The translations under genes were made by a program, and so were the position numbers. From NCBI GenBank assembly GCA_014898415.1, contig RCTD01000030.1, forward strand, positions 372,001 through 436,000: a stretch of 64,000 bases of DNA, given 5' to 3'. Position 1 is the stretch's first letter. Every line of letters starts with the position of its first letter. Source of the DNA: Stromatinia cepivora. Its lineage: Eukaryota > Ascomycota > Leotiomycetes > Helotiales > Sclerotiniaceae. The notes below the pieces were generated by a model. It saw only the letters and a list, made by a program, of their open reading frames with translations, did not search any database and had not been told where the DNA came from. Below are positions 43,922 to 55,013 of this stretch, piece by piece.

Positions 43922-45584
43922 TGTTTGGTAGGTGTTTTATAGAATCAAGAATTCAATTTACGACAAATTTCCGGTGGCTACTCAATATGTGTTCCTTTAT
44001 TACTGTCACATCTTTCTATTTTTCATTTCCCCGTTTTGTCAATATCTCTACATGGTTCAATGGAGGTTCCATCAGGCAGTCAGGGTTTCAAGGTCTCAAA
44101 TCCCGTGGAGACCATTGCAAGCATTTAAAACTTGCAGACCACCTATTACCATGACAGTAAGTAACACAATCGATCTCTTTGTCAGTCATCGATATTTACA
44201 TATACTATTTGCCTTTCGTTGTGGCTATTGCGTCTCAGGCCTTTTCAAAGCGCTTCTCTTCTTACCCTTTCTTACCACTTCTCACTCCTTCGGAGTTGAA
44301 TGGAACGTATAAATATGACAATTGATGTACTATGCAGCTTTAATCTACTAGTACATTACAGACGTTCCTAAATTGACATTCTTGCGCAAGCAAATAAGAC
44401 AGGGCTCTCTGACGTCGCGACCTTTGGTCTGTGGTTGCGGGGATTCGTTTCACCCTGGACACTTCTTTGATTTCATATGTCTATTTTGCAGCATTTGCTA
44501 GAATTGTACTCTGCAATTTCAAATACTACGCATTGTTTATCTTCCCATACAAGATTTTGTTGTTGATGCGTGCGTATGGATCTGTCTAATAGATACCTTC
44601 AACAAGGTACTTCGAGTGAGCCTCAACCTTTCGCGAGCTAGTGGCACAGTCTTATGGCTTGTGTAAGTCTTGGACCTTGAGCGCGAAGATCACAGCCGAT
44701 AAGATGTGTGCTGTAAATAGTATGGCAGGATGAAACTGCTTAAAGCAGTAGCTCCACTAGCAACACTAATCGAGTCAATTTCGACTTTTGATTCAGCTTC
44801 TTCATCGGAGACCTGGCATGGAAGGAATCTGCGATACTTTCTTGGACACTTGTTGCCGTTTCTAGTATTTTTATCGTACTAAGATTCCGCTCACGAAAAA
44901 AAGCGGGTGTGATGACTCTCATATTCTGTTGCTGGGTAAGGCCCGTTCTTCCTTGATCCTCATGTGGATTTATCTTTGAGCTAAAGGAAGTCTTAGCTAA
45001 ATTTTCTCGCCATCGCAATAATGGTGATGTTGCGGAAGAACATAGGCGACTGGAGGCATTTAGCAAATATATCTAAGGAATGACTACGCGATGTTCTAAA
45101 GATTTCATGGGCAGCACAACCATTTGGTATCATGGGTATTGTGCCTGACGAAGTTTACGGCAACAACAATATTTCGCACAGTTGGTTGCAGCAGCTTTCA
45201 GGTGTTTGGTACCAATAATTTGGTATTTCTGTTACAAAATTGCCATATATACATACGGTAGAAAGGGAGGAATGATTCCCCTGGTTATCAAAAGATCCTC
45301 ACTAGTGTGGCTTCAAATTTTCTTAGAAATTTATTTCATCAACTTCAATTTATTGCTGCGTGTTCTCTTTCCTCCTCTTGCTGGCTTTATCATACGATGC
45401 GATTGAAGGAATTTATATAGAAAGGAAAAACTGCACCAAGTCAAGGAGAAATTGTTTGACAAGCAGATCATAATCAAATATATTAAGCTGGGTCCGGAAA
45501 GTGAGTCCACTAACTACTAGGTTCAATATTGAAGAAATGACAATGAAAAACAACACATCGCCTCATGCCCTAATTCGAAACAAT
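43922..45584. other. Convergent intergenic region
   Basis: 1.7 kb between the 3' ends of the URI and decarboxylase genes. Several short frames exist, including a 108-codon minus frame at 44740-45066 that starts at TTG; none carries a motif. No RNA gene or repeat recognised. Confidence 0.45.
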
Positions 45585-46835
45585 TTACTTCTTGAGATGG
45601 TACGGAACAACTTCTTTGTAATGGGCCTTGCAGATTTTCTCCCCATAATAGAAATGCTCATTAGCCTCCAAATCCGGGAAATTAGAAACTCTCGCCTTCT
45701 GCTCAAACACCATCACAATATCCGATCCTCCAAAAGCAAAGTGAGAAATCTCATCTCCCTTCTTGATAGTCTTGCCAAGTAGCTCTTTATTCACAACGAC
45801 AGAGGAAACAATAGCCATACCAATAGGTAGGAGAGCAACTCGACCCAAATTCTCATTGTTGATGATAATGATTCCGCGGGTTTGTAAGAACTGATAACCT
45901 GGTGTGTCAGGAGCGTCGAGAGTGACGACTGAATCTGGATCCTGTTTCTTGATGTTCGGTGAGATACGACGACGAGGTGCGAGATAGTTGTGACCTCCAG
46001 CCTTCTCATCTGTCTTGACCAGTACCTCTAAATAGGCAGCACCTTGGATCACGTCGATGACTTCGACTGTACCAGATATAGCGGCGTGCTGTCGATGATA
46101 ATCAAAGGTGTTGAGGAAACAATGCGTCCAGACTCCTTCTTTGAACAAGTCTCCGTATGTGGTCTTGTCGTCCGAACCTGGAACCTCCTGCTTGCCGTAT
46201 TTACCGAACAAATCCGATACCTTCCATGGGAGGTTCTTGAGTATCACCTCAGACTCCTCGGTGATTGAGAAGGCACCCGCAAAGGTGGAATCGGCAGGGA
46301 AAGTTATGATGTGGTCATCATGTGGTGAGCAGATTTCACGAGGTTCCTTGAGCTTGCGGTGAAAGAACTGATTGAATGTCTTCCAGTTCCTGGGGTCCTC
46401 CGCCTCGAATACTCGGTACTGAGGAGAATTTCGGTAGCTGGTCAAAGAAGTTTCGTTCCATGACTCTGGTTGGTCCATAAATTTGCCAATTTCTTGGGCA
46501 TAACGTACGAGCCAGTCAGATAGTGGGGTGAGTGGCTTGCCAACATTCTTTGGAAGAATTGAGGTCTGCCGAACACCCAAAGGATCTTGGGCGAGGACGA
46601 AGTAAAACATGCAAAGGATGTAATAGATATCGCGGCCATGAGTGCTCTCGGTTGGAATCCAACCTCGAACTAGCCAGTCCGCAAAATCTAGAAACCCTTT
46701 TCCGGAAATGATTCCGTACGTGACCATGTCTGGAATATCGTATTTCAAGGCATTCCTAACAGCAGTATCGAGATCATCGACTTCTCTGAGGAGTTCATCC
46801 CGAAGCTCATTGACAATGGAGGCGTATGTAGGCAT
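45585..46835 (-). CDS. Phosphatidylserine decarboxylase-family enzyme (pyruvoyl-dependent)
   Basis: Single exon, 416 residues, starting MPTYASIVNELRDELLREVD. The catalytic half shows PSD-family landmarks: NQFFHRKLKEPREICSP, ITFPADSTFAGAFSI, GVWTHCFLNTFDYHRQHAAI (with the conserved His), ENLGRVALLPIGMAIVSSVV and the cleavage region ISHFAFGGSDIVMVFEQ. In this family a Gly-Ser bond is self-cleaved to form the pyruvoyl cofactor. Canonical enzymes have LGST, whereas this one has GGSD, closer to the GGSS/GGST of PSD-related amino-acid decarboxylases. No transmembrane segment or mitochondrial presequence is obvious. It is thus more likely a soluble PSD-like decarboxylase acting on a small amino acid or lipid than the main mitochondrial PSD. 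Confidence 0.8.
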   Translation of the reverse strand: MPTYASIVNELRDELLREVDDLDTAVRNALKYDIPDMVTYGIISGKGFLDFADWLVRGWIPTESTHGRDIYYILCMFYFVLAQDPLGVRQTSILPKNVGKPLTPLSDWLVRYAQEIGKFMDQPESWNETSLTSYRNSPQYRVFEAEDPRNWKTFNQFFHRKLKEPREICSPHDDHIITFPADSTFAGAFSITEESEVILKNLPWKVSDLFGKYGKQEVPGSDDKTTYGDLFKEGVWTHCFLNTFDYHRQHAAISGTVEVIDVIQGAAYLEVLVKTDEKAGGHNYLAPRRRISPNIKKQDPDSVVTLDAPDTPGYQFLQTRGIIIINNENLGRVALLPIGMAIVSSVVVNKELLGKTIKKGDEISHFAFGGSDIVMVFEQKARVSNFPDLEANEHFYYGEKICKAHYKEVVPYHLKK

Positions 46836-47439
46836 GTTGAAGATTTAAGCAAGGCACTTCAGGAAAGACAATTGGTGAGTCGTTTTATTGTGTAGTAATC
46901 TTTGAAGGGGAGGAGTTTATTGATTGAGTGCAGGTTGTAGACCTGAGTTTTGAAATTCATCTGGCTTCGAGCAGCCCTTTAAATACCCTTCATTCTATCA
47001 GTAATTGCTCGGAAGAGACAGTCATTTCCTGTTACAGTAATACGAATGAATGCAGATGCTTGCATGAACGGGATGTTTCAAAGAGGGGTTGGACATCCAC
47101 AGGACGAAATCGGAGGTCCTATACGTAATAGTTTTATATTAACAGCGATTGTAACAATGCGAGTGCTTGAAAGAGGAATGATGGGCTTAAGAAGTCACCA
47201 ACGAGTCGTCGTCGTCGTAGTAGAATCGCATGTGTTCTAAAGGTTGTGTAAGCTTTCGGGCTGCGGCGCGGGAAAGAATTGTTACAATTTTATTGCCAGT
47301 AAGAGATCAACTGAAATCCTTGGCCTCTCGGGGCAATTAAATACATTTCTTTAAAGATACTGTTGCATATCAGAGAAATCAGTGGGGATGGTGGCTAGCT
47401 GAACTTCGTATGTAGATGAATACTTCTCAGAGGAGATTG
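46836..47439. other. Promoter side of the decarboxylase gene
   Basis: 600 bases upstream of the decarboxylase start; only short frames without motifs. The composition turns sharply AT-rich at about 47440. Confidence 0.45.
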
Positions 47440-47581
47440 ATCGGATAATAATAATATAATAATAGTATTATAATATTATTTATTATGATAGTGGAAGACT
47501 TAATCGTATTTAGCTTGGGAGTGATCGAATATATGAATAATAAGATAATATTGAAGTCAGAACTATATATATATTAAATAT

Positions 47582-47744
47582 TGTTGGATTTTGGATCATA
47601 CCGTATATCTAAACATGGGACTATACTATAATGGGATTGGCCTGCACATGATTCTACCGAATCACACAACCTGTATAATAGCTTCTAGCCAGATAACCTT
47701 AGAATAATAAGGCTTTTCCATCCACTCAATATAATTTATTAACA
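47582..47744 (+). repeat. Left LTR
   Basis: Aligns without gaps to the right LTR over 163 bp, with a handful of substitutions, mostly transitions (for example AAACATGGG versus AAGTATGGG, CTAGCCAG versus CTAACCAG). It is preceded by the AATAT target duplication. Confidence 0.9.
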
Positions 47745-47865
47745 AATTATAAGCCCGGGCTCTATATATCACTATATAATTTAGGGTTAATCTTCCAGGG
47801 TAAAAGATCAAATCCTCGATAGATCCAATAGAGTAGATAAACAAAATCGATATAACTGAACAGGG

Positions 47866-47992
47866 AAATCTACTATACTAAATACATTAGCAAAGTTGAA
47901 TTTTAACAATACAATTAGAATAAGGAAACCCACTATACTAAATATATTAGCAAAGTTGAATCCTAATAATACAGTTAGTACAGGAAAACCCG
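47866..47992 (+). repeat. 60-bp tandem duplication inside the LTR element
   Basis: The block ACTATACTAAATACATTAGC through AAGGAAACC is followed by a second copy offset by exactly 60 bases, with about seven substitutions. A third, looser pair (near 49125-49195 and 49216-49286) occurs toward the right end. Such internal tandem repeats are common in non-autonomous LTR elements. Confidence 0.75.
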
Positions 47993-49725
47993 TTTTAGAA
48001 ATTACTCAAATAGAAGATGCCATTTTTTTATACCCTTTTTCCGATAATTCGAAAATCAACCGATTCCCTTGATATCTTCTTTTCTTTTTCGGAAACCTTT
48101 TTGTTTTATATTGATAACAACGATAAGAAATAAATACTTTGTAAAGCAAAGTAAACCTTTCGAAACCTTTTCAGAATAAGATTCGAATATTCCTATTCTT
48201 TGAATACTTTCGATCTTTATACAATTGATAGGTTCCTTGTAGAAAACTTAATAGGAGTATTGGAGATTATATTTCTAATATAGTTTTTGGGGGAGCTATG
48301 AAATCTATATTTGTTTTCGTTTTAGATATTTTGGGGGGTTCGTTTTCAAGATCCATTGTATTTTTTTGTTCGGTCTCAGATGATTGTGGATTTACTTTGT
48401 TTTTGATTCTATTGAAATGGACTTGTCAGCAAAATTTAAAACAGTCTTAAATTTTGCTTCTGGTATAGATTTAAGGTCTGCAGAAGTTGATTCTTAGGTT
48501 GGAACCTTTGGAATAATGGATTCGATATCTGAAGTATTTTTGGAAGAAGATTCTTGGTTTGTTTTCTGGATATTGTTATCTTTATTTTTATTGTATCCTA
48601 TATTATTTGTATTAGGGAGATATTATTGTTTTTTGTTTTGAGGAATAGCGCTTTCGTTTTGGAGGAATGTTTTTTATATTCCTTTTAAGGATTTTTTGTT
48701 AATATTTAATCCTTTTCTTGATTACTATTTCTTTATATTATTATTAATATTTTCGATATCTTCTTGTTCTTTTTTTTGTAATTACAACTATCAGCTTCGT
48801 TATTTTTTGATGTGTTGCCTATTGTGTATTATCTTAATACTATTTTGTTTTTATCTTTAGATCAATGTTATTTTGTTGTATTTTTATATTCAACACTTAC
48901 AATGATAATTATATTGATGATTGTGGGGGAGAAGGAAAGTATCCTTGGTAAAAAAGCTGGAAATGGAATTGGAAGTGATTACAAAAAGAGCCGAAAATAG
49001 AACCAAAGGAGGAGATTATATATTGGAAGATATATAAGGCGATATACTGGGAGGAGTGGACGATTACATTAGTAGTAGAAGAATGTGTATCCAAATAAGA
49101 GGAGTATTAGGTTTTGTTATATAATATATGGAGATCACTAGATATTTAGCTAAGTATGATATTAGAAATCGATAAATATTATAGCTTTTTGGAGCCGGTA
49201 ACAGTTTACCAATTAGTATATAGAGATCATTAGTATTTAGATAAATATAGTACTAAAGATTGATAGATACAATGGTTTTTTAAAGCAAGAACTACTAACT
49301 AGTAGTCTATCAATCATCCTGATTAATAGTTAGTTATACTTTTGCTACAAAAGGAAGAGTTATGAGTATGATTCTATAGGATGTACTATTCTATTAGAAA
49401 GAGATATCTATACTGCAATATAGGACTGAAGGCTTTAGTCCAATATAATTGGAGGATTGGAAACAGGAGAGATGGATTTCCTTTAATTTTTATTATGAAA
49501 AAAGGGGTGCTGATTATCCTTTAAAGATTATTATACTATTATAAAATGATTATTTTATTCGAATTTTATTAGATCTTGGATCTTAAAAGATCTAGCAAAG
49601 GAATGATCACTCAACGCCATTGGTTTTCTATTTTCAGGCTAATATTGCTCAATTCGGTTTAAACTAATTATAATATTTATAGTTTAGCCCTCTCTACTTT
49701 TATATACATTACACTTTTAGGGGAG

Positions 49726-49888
49726 TATTGGATTTTGGATCATACCGTATATCTAAGTATGGGACTATACTATAATGGGATTGGCCTGCATATGATTCTA
49801 CCGAATCATACAACCTGTATAATAGCTTCTAACCAGATAACCTTAGAATAATAAGGCTTTTCCACCCACTCAATATGACTTGTTAACA
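49726..49888 (+). repeat. Right LTR
   Basis: Same length as the left LTR, preceded directly by the AGGGGAG polypurine tract and followed by the AATAT duplication. The first dinucleotide is TA instead of the canonical TG. Confidence 0.9.
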
Positions 49889-50275
49889 AATATTGATTTT
49901 TATCTACTTGCCTTTTCGAAGAATTCTTTAAAGAATACCTTCGTATTTATAATTTTTAATGAAATTCTAGATTATTCCATAATTATAAATAAGATCGGTT
50001 TAAATCGAATCTTATAGAATCATTTTATATAATAAAAAGAAATAACAATCAATAGTATTTAATCTAGATAATAAGAAAGTTCTATATACTTCCATTTCAT
50101 TCTATTTCATTATAAATCATTCTAATATAATATATAATATATGATCGAATTTCCATATAATAATAAAATTTAATAATATTAAATAATATTATTAATATAT
50201 CACGTGATCATATAACCATTGGTTCGGTTAATATTATTAAGTGATTTAATAACTTATTAGGAATTCTCACAATAC

Positions 50276-51467
50276 TATTAATCAGAAGTTGGGACACTAA
50301 ATACGGTAGTACCCGCGTACACCAAACGGTGGTGTTGATTTTGGAAGCTGGTAATATCAGCCAATGGCACCTGCAGTGTTACTGCTACACTAAAAAAGAA
50401 GGGCTAGGAGACAAAAAGTGGCTTGCCGGGAAAAGTCTTCGCTAATCCGCATTGAGCCGCTTGCGTTGGTTTCACGACGCTCTTCATGCTATATCAGTAT
50501 CACAGCACATTAGCTTTAATATCGCAAGCCGCTTGAAATGAAGATTACCTCATGAACTCTCAAGAAGAAACACAAAACTGCGGGGTATGCATTTATTCAT
50601 CTCGGACATGATGGGATCAACATATCAAATACATTCCTGGTGGATTTCGGAAGTATGATATATGCACGCAATTCAATCCGTATCTACAACCCCCTCTTTA
50701 GCGGGTGAATCTGCAACAACCACCCTCGTCATGACGTGTTAGTGCCGATTGACATGACGTATATGGATGGAAATGGCGCGCCCCCACGGTTCGCAAACGG
50801 TTCATGTATGTGTGTATTGGAATTAAAGCATTGAGACTTTTCAGTGTCCCCGTTGGCCAAAGTACAAAGTACTCGACTGCTCATCCGCAGAGAGGGGTTG
50901 GGCATCAAACTCGTGGGGTTTAGACTATATTTGTCTTTCTCTGTTGGCTGGCTAATGAAGGAGAGCTCTCACAGCTTTGATAGCCCAAGAATAATGGATA
51001 ATGGAAGAATGTGACATATCTAAATTATGTATTGCTGGCTTGAGTTGATTAATTGTCAGTGAAAATAAACCCCCCCTTCCCCCCCCCCACGAACAAGGAA
51101 TGAAAAGAGGTGGGGGTATTGCCAAGGAAAGTACCTATAACGCATTTACGATGGTGCATCACAGTTCACAAGCGTGCAAGATGCGTGGTGTAAACTTCAA
51201 GAGCATGTACCTAAAGTGCCATACACGAAACTCCTTCACATCCGAATGTCGGGGACGAAAAGTGAGCCCCTAAACTTTGTCTCTCGCTTCGTGTTGTCGT
51301 GGAAAGTGCTCGCAGTCTATATTCATAAATCATCGTATAGGACCAAGTTATTTTAATCTCTTAACTCAAGTTCTACATCTTCTTCCGGTTCAGATTGCAT
51401 CCAATAGTTACAACTTTCTGAGTTCTACATCCTACAATCAATTCTCTCAGTCGAATGTATAGGACCA
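50276..51467. other. Intergenic with a poly-C tract
   Basis: Normal-composition DNA between the AT-rich island and the flavoprotein gene. A C-rich tract (C7 TT C10) lies at about 51069-51088. No motif-bearing frame; the right end should be the promoter of the flavoprotein gene. Confidence 0.45.
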
Positions 51468-52320
51468 ATGGCATTATCAACATCTAACCCAGCCCCAGCA
51501 TGGACTAGTATGTTCCGTATCTTTCTTTTACCCTTTCCTAAATCTTGCTGATCACATTTCCTTATCAGATGAATATGATGCCGACCTCACCAAGCAGATC
51601 ATCAACGACCAGAACATTTTGCATGTGTCTTTCCTCACGAAAGACTCCGAGTACCCACCTGTTTGTTATCTTGTCGGCAAAATATTGAAATACAAGAACA
51701 ATCCCGAAGCCTTGTATGTGCATGGTCATGTCCAGGAACCCGTTCTAGGGCGTCTCAAAGGAGTAGCCAATGGCGATTCTGACATCCCCGTCAGTATCGC
51801 AGCAAGCACGATTCATAGTCACTATCTTGGGTTTTCGGGGTTTGCCACCGGTTTCACGTTTGCCAATACTGTCCTCAATGGCACCGCTAGTTTGATGAAA
51901 GTGTCCGATGATAACCATGCCGAAAGAGAATGGATCATGAAGCACATCATCAATTCTCAGATTCCGGATCGTTGGAATCACCTTCGCCCAATCGGCAAAG
52001 ATATAGATTATGTCTCTATCATCAAGATTACTCCCAACGCCCAAAAATCACATACTCACTCAGTTCCTGCGGTCCTAGGGCTCGAAGTTCAAAATGACGT
52101 CGAAGATAAGAGGCTCTGTGAGGAGCATTGGGAGGGTGCGATTCCAGTTTGGGAGAAACTTGGTCAGCCGATCTCTGGGAAGAATAATTTACCCGAGGGT
52201 AGAGAGAGGGCTGCGCCGAAGTATATCACTGATTTCATCGAGAGCGAGAACGCAAATAATGAGTACTTTGCGCGGCAAATAGCGAGTAGTGATTTTCCTT
52301 ATAATTATCCCAGACATTAA
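51468..52320 (+). CDS. FMN-binding pyridoxamine-phosphate oxidase-like protein
   Basis: Two exons (51468-51507, 51569-52320) give 263 residues starting MALSTSNPAPAWTNEYDADL. The fold landmarks of the split-barrel flavin-binding family (Pyridox_ox_2 type) are visible: QNILHVSFLTKDSEYPPVCY (first strands), YVHGHVQEPVLGRLKGV (the usual barrel strand with H-x-H/H-x-x), PVSIAASTIHSHYLGFSGFA, and ERWIMKHIINS-like REWIMKHIINSQIPDRW. A late VLGLEVQNDVEDKRL and the C-terminal GAIPVWEKLGQPI, typical for these proteins, follow. Such proteins bind FMN or F420-like cofactors and are often annotated flavin-nucleotide-binding. The substrate is unknown. No targeting signal. Confidence 0.75.
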
Positions 52321-53118
52321 GGCAGGGGGACAGCTACTAAGGATAGATTACATTCATACTCAGTCTTGGAAATTTCGGTTTCGCCTATTTAATGGAATGA
52401 TTTGGGTTCTTTGACTATATTGCCGCACTCAAAATTAATTGAACCCATGTCAAAGATCAACTATACAGTATGCACTCAAGCTGGTTTCTATCAATGTCAA
52501 TCTGTGTATATATGGTTGTCCAATCTCTAGAGATCAGCATCAGCTCCACATCAAGCACCATACCCCAGCTACCACGGCAAAAGGTAGATCTTACGACAGT
52601 ACCACAGTTGAGTAACACAGAAACTCCAACCGAGTCTTCTCAATAGTTACACAATACCCCACAGCTTCTGCCAACTTGAGTCCACGACATACCCGTTGAA
52701 CACTATTGAGTGCCATTGTGCTACTGAGTAATCGTTTGCAGCTGTGACTACCGTGATACCATCCCCCACGAATTGATCGATGTGTTGTCAGGTGGGGTAA
52801 TACTGATGTAGTGTGATGGATATTTGGGTTGCTTTACCAGCTGAAAGCTATCGTCTTGGGATTGAAGAGGATAACTTTCACCGATATCGTTATGCGGGGT
52901 GGGGGAATGAATGGTTGTGGCTTTTGTGAGTGGATTGTTTGTGGAATGAGGATGGAGTTGTGTATATATCTCATCAAAAATTATGCCTAAGTGTGATTGT
53001 TGTTTCAAGAACTTACTTACAAACTTATTTCTCAAGCCTTAAGTTTGTGCACTTCACTCTTGGCTTCCGTTTTCTTACCAAATACTAAGCATAAAATACA
53101 TTCAGTCTGCAACCAGTC
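52321..53118. other. Intergenic, no supported gene
   Basis: 800 bases with a TTG-initiated minus frame (52748-53035) lacking motifs. The last part is the promoter of the M20 peptidase gene. Confidence 0.45.
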
Positions 53119-55013
53119 ATGGCTACCGACAAACTGGACCTCGTTTTCAAAAAGTACGTACCGAAGTTGATGAGTGAGCAACCATTGGAGCTGTTACTAA
53201 CCACTGAATGTTTGGTCCTTGATATAGGATTGATGAGCTTGCTGTTGCCGTTGCCCCGGACCACAACATTATCAACGACCGTAAGTTCAACTGCATATAA
53301 CGATAAAATGGAAGTTCTAACCCTAGAATAGGACTCGCACCAGCAGTCAAGATCCCATCAATTTCATCTGATCGAAGCCCTGATGGACGCAAAAATGTAG
53401 TTGCTGTATGCATAGACCCCTCACTCGTTTGAAATACTATCAACTTGTATTCTAACACGCCATCACAACTATTAGATGACCGATTTTCTAGAAAATCAAC
53501 TCAAGGCATTACATGCATCAGTACATCGCTATCCACTAGGAACGGAACCAGGCACAGATCTCCAACTCCCCGATATCATTATCGCCAATTACCCCGAGGA
53601 ATATGACCAAAACAAAAAGACAATTCTAATCTACGGTCATTACGATGTTCAACCTCCTGGAGATGGCTGGGCAACCGACCCTTGGATCCTCACCGAAAAA
53701 GAAGAGAAACTCTACGGACGAGGTTCTACCGATGACAAAGGTCCCGTTCTCGCATGGCTCAACGCACTCGAAGCCTATCAACTAGCCAAGGTCGACCTAC
53801 CCGTCAATCTCCTATTTTGTTTTGAAGGAATGGAAGAATCCGGATCCACAGGATTCGCAGCATTTGCATCATCCCCCGATAACCGCGCTATTTTTGAACA
53901 TGTGGATGCGGCATGTATCTCGGACAATTATTGGCTTACGACGAGAAAACCATGTTTAACTTATGGATTGAGAGGGATCAATTATTTTAACCTGACGGTT
54001 GAACATCCGGGTGTTCAACTCCACAGTGGGATGTTTGGGGGTTGTGTCTATGAGCCTATGACTGATTTGATTATTCTTCTTTCGAAACTGGTGGATTCGA
54101 AGGGGAATATCTTGATTCCGGGTATTAATGAACTTGTGGCGAGTGTGACTGAGGAAGAGGTTGAACAGTATGCTACTATTGAATTCACGACGCAGGATTT
54201 TCAGAATACGATTGGGAGTGATGCGAATATTTATGATGATCCTAAGGATACTCTTATGCACCGGTTCAGGTATCCGTCTCTTACTATCGTAAGTTCGATT
54301 GGTTGTTTCATACCGCACTTTCCAATGTTCAAATCTGTTTCCATGTTTCATCTCTTATCTCCTGTTTGCTTCTTCACAAAGCTCTCGTTCCTCATATCTT
54401 CCTGAGAATCTTCCTTAACAGGCAATTACTGATTCCCGCCAATAAAGCACGGCATCTCAGGCGCAGATTCCAGCTCCGACCAAACAACCGCCATATATCC
54501 CAAAGTCACCGCCAAATTTTCCATCCGAACCGTTCCATACATGGACCAAAAATCCGTTACCGATCTCACTCTCCAATATCTGGAGCAAGAGTTCCAAAAA
54601 CTCGGAAGTAAGAATACATGCAGCGTGAAACTATTTGGAGAATCAGCTCCATATTGGCTTGGATCATCGGATGATGCGAATTTCCAGGCTGGTAAGGCGG
54701 CTACGCAGAGAGTTTATAAGACTGAGCCGGATTTGACGCGTGAGGGGGGAAGGTTAGTCTGAGCTTTTTTCTTTCTCGTGACTTTTTGTACTGTGGGAAT
54801 TGTAGTTTGCTGATGATTTGATAAATCTATAGTATTGGGGTGACGCTTGATTTACAGAATGCTTTGGGAGATAAGAGTATTATGTTGTTGCCGGTAGGAA
54901 TGTCTGATGATGGGGCTCATGGTCCTAACGAGAAACTTAACAAGAATAATTATATTGAAGGGAGCAAATTGCTTGGGGCCTATTGGTACTATTTTGCCAA
55001 TCCTCATTCCTAG
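53119..55013 (+). CDS. M20 metallopeptidase, Dug1/CNDP-type Cys-Gly dipeptidase
   Basis: Six exons (53119-53153, 53228-53280, 53332-53405, 53476-54288, 54448-54752, 54833-55013) close to 486 residues, the usual length for this family. All dinuclear zinc ligands are present: [16 protein letters not shown] (His and Asp), [11 protein letters not shown] (bridging Asp), [11 protein letters not shown] (Glu pair), ISDNYWL (Asp) and [14 protein letters not shown] (final His). The lid/dimerisation domain motif [15 protein letters not shown] is also intact. The C-terminal [16 protein letters not shown] matches CNDP2/Dug1. The expected function is hydrolysis of Cys-Gly and other dipeptides in cytosolic glutathione turnover. 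Exon boundaries follow standard GT-AG sites with clear branch points. Confidence 0.9.

Larger units (their letters stand above)
47582..49888 (+). mobile_element. Short, coding-dead LTR retrotransposon with intact ends
   Basis: Two 163-bp direct repeats (47582-47744 and 49726-49888) bound 1981 bases of internal DNA. Both end TTAACA. The left begins TGTTGG and the right TATTGG, a G-to-A change consistent with RIP on a TG terminus. A 5-bp direct duplication AATAT flanks the element on both sides (47577-47581 and 49889-49893). A purine-rich AGGGGAG at 49719-49725 directly abuts the right repeat and fits a polypurine tract, which sets the orientation as plus. The interior is too short for gag-pol, has no reading frame over 62 codons and is extremely AT-rich. 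It is either a non-autonomous (TRIM/LARD-like) element or a deleted copy. The superfamily is not determinable by eye. Confidence 0.9.
47440..50275. other. AT-rich island around the LTR element
   Basis: Nearly 2.8 kb with A+T far above the flanks and very many TA dinucleotides, as RIP produces. The LTR element occupies 47582-49888. The AT-rich state continues to about 50275, including a tract of ATATAATATATAATATATG type near 50140, so older repeat DNA probably surrounds the element. No intact gene is present. Confidence 0.7.

Noticed and set aside
44740..45066. 108-codon minus-strand frame between URI and decarboxylase genes
   Set aside because: TTG start and no domain or splice evidence.
47440..50275. 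Possible mitochondrial DNA insertion, because of extreme AT content
   Set aside because: LTRs, target duplication and polypurine tract explain most of it, and no mitochondrial gene or rRNA motif was seen.
52748..53035. 95-codon minus-strand frame
   Set aside because: TTG start; lies in the probable promoter of the M20 peptidase gene.
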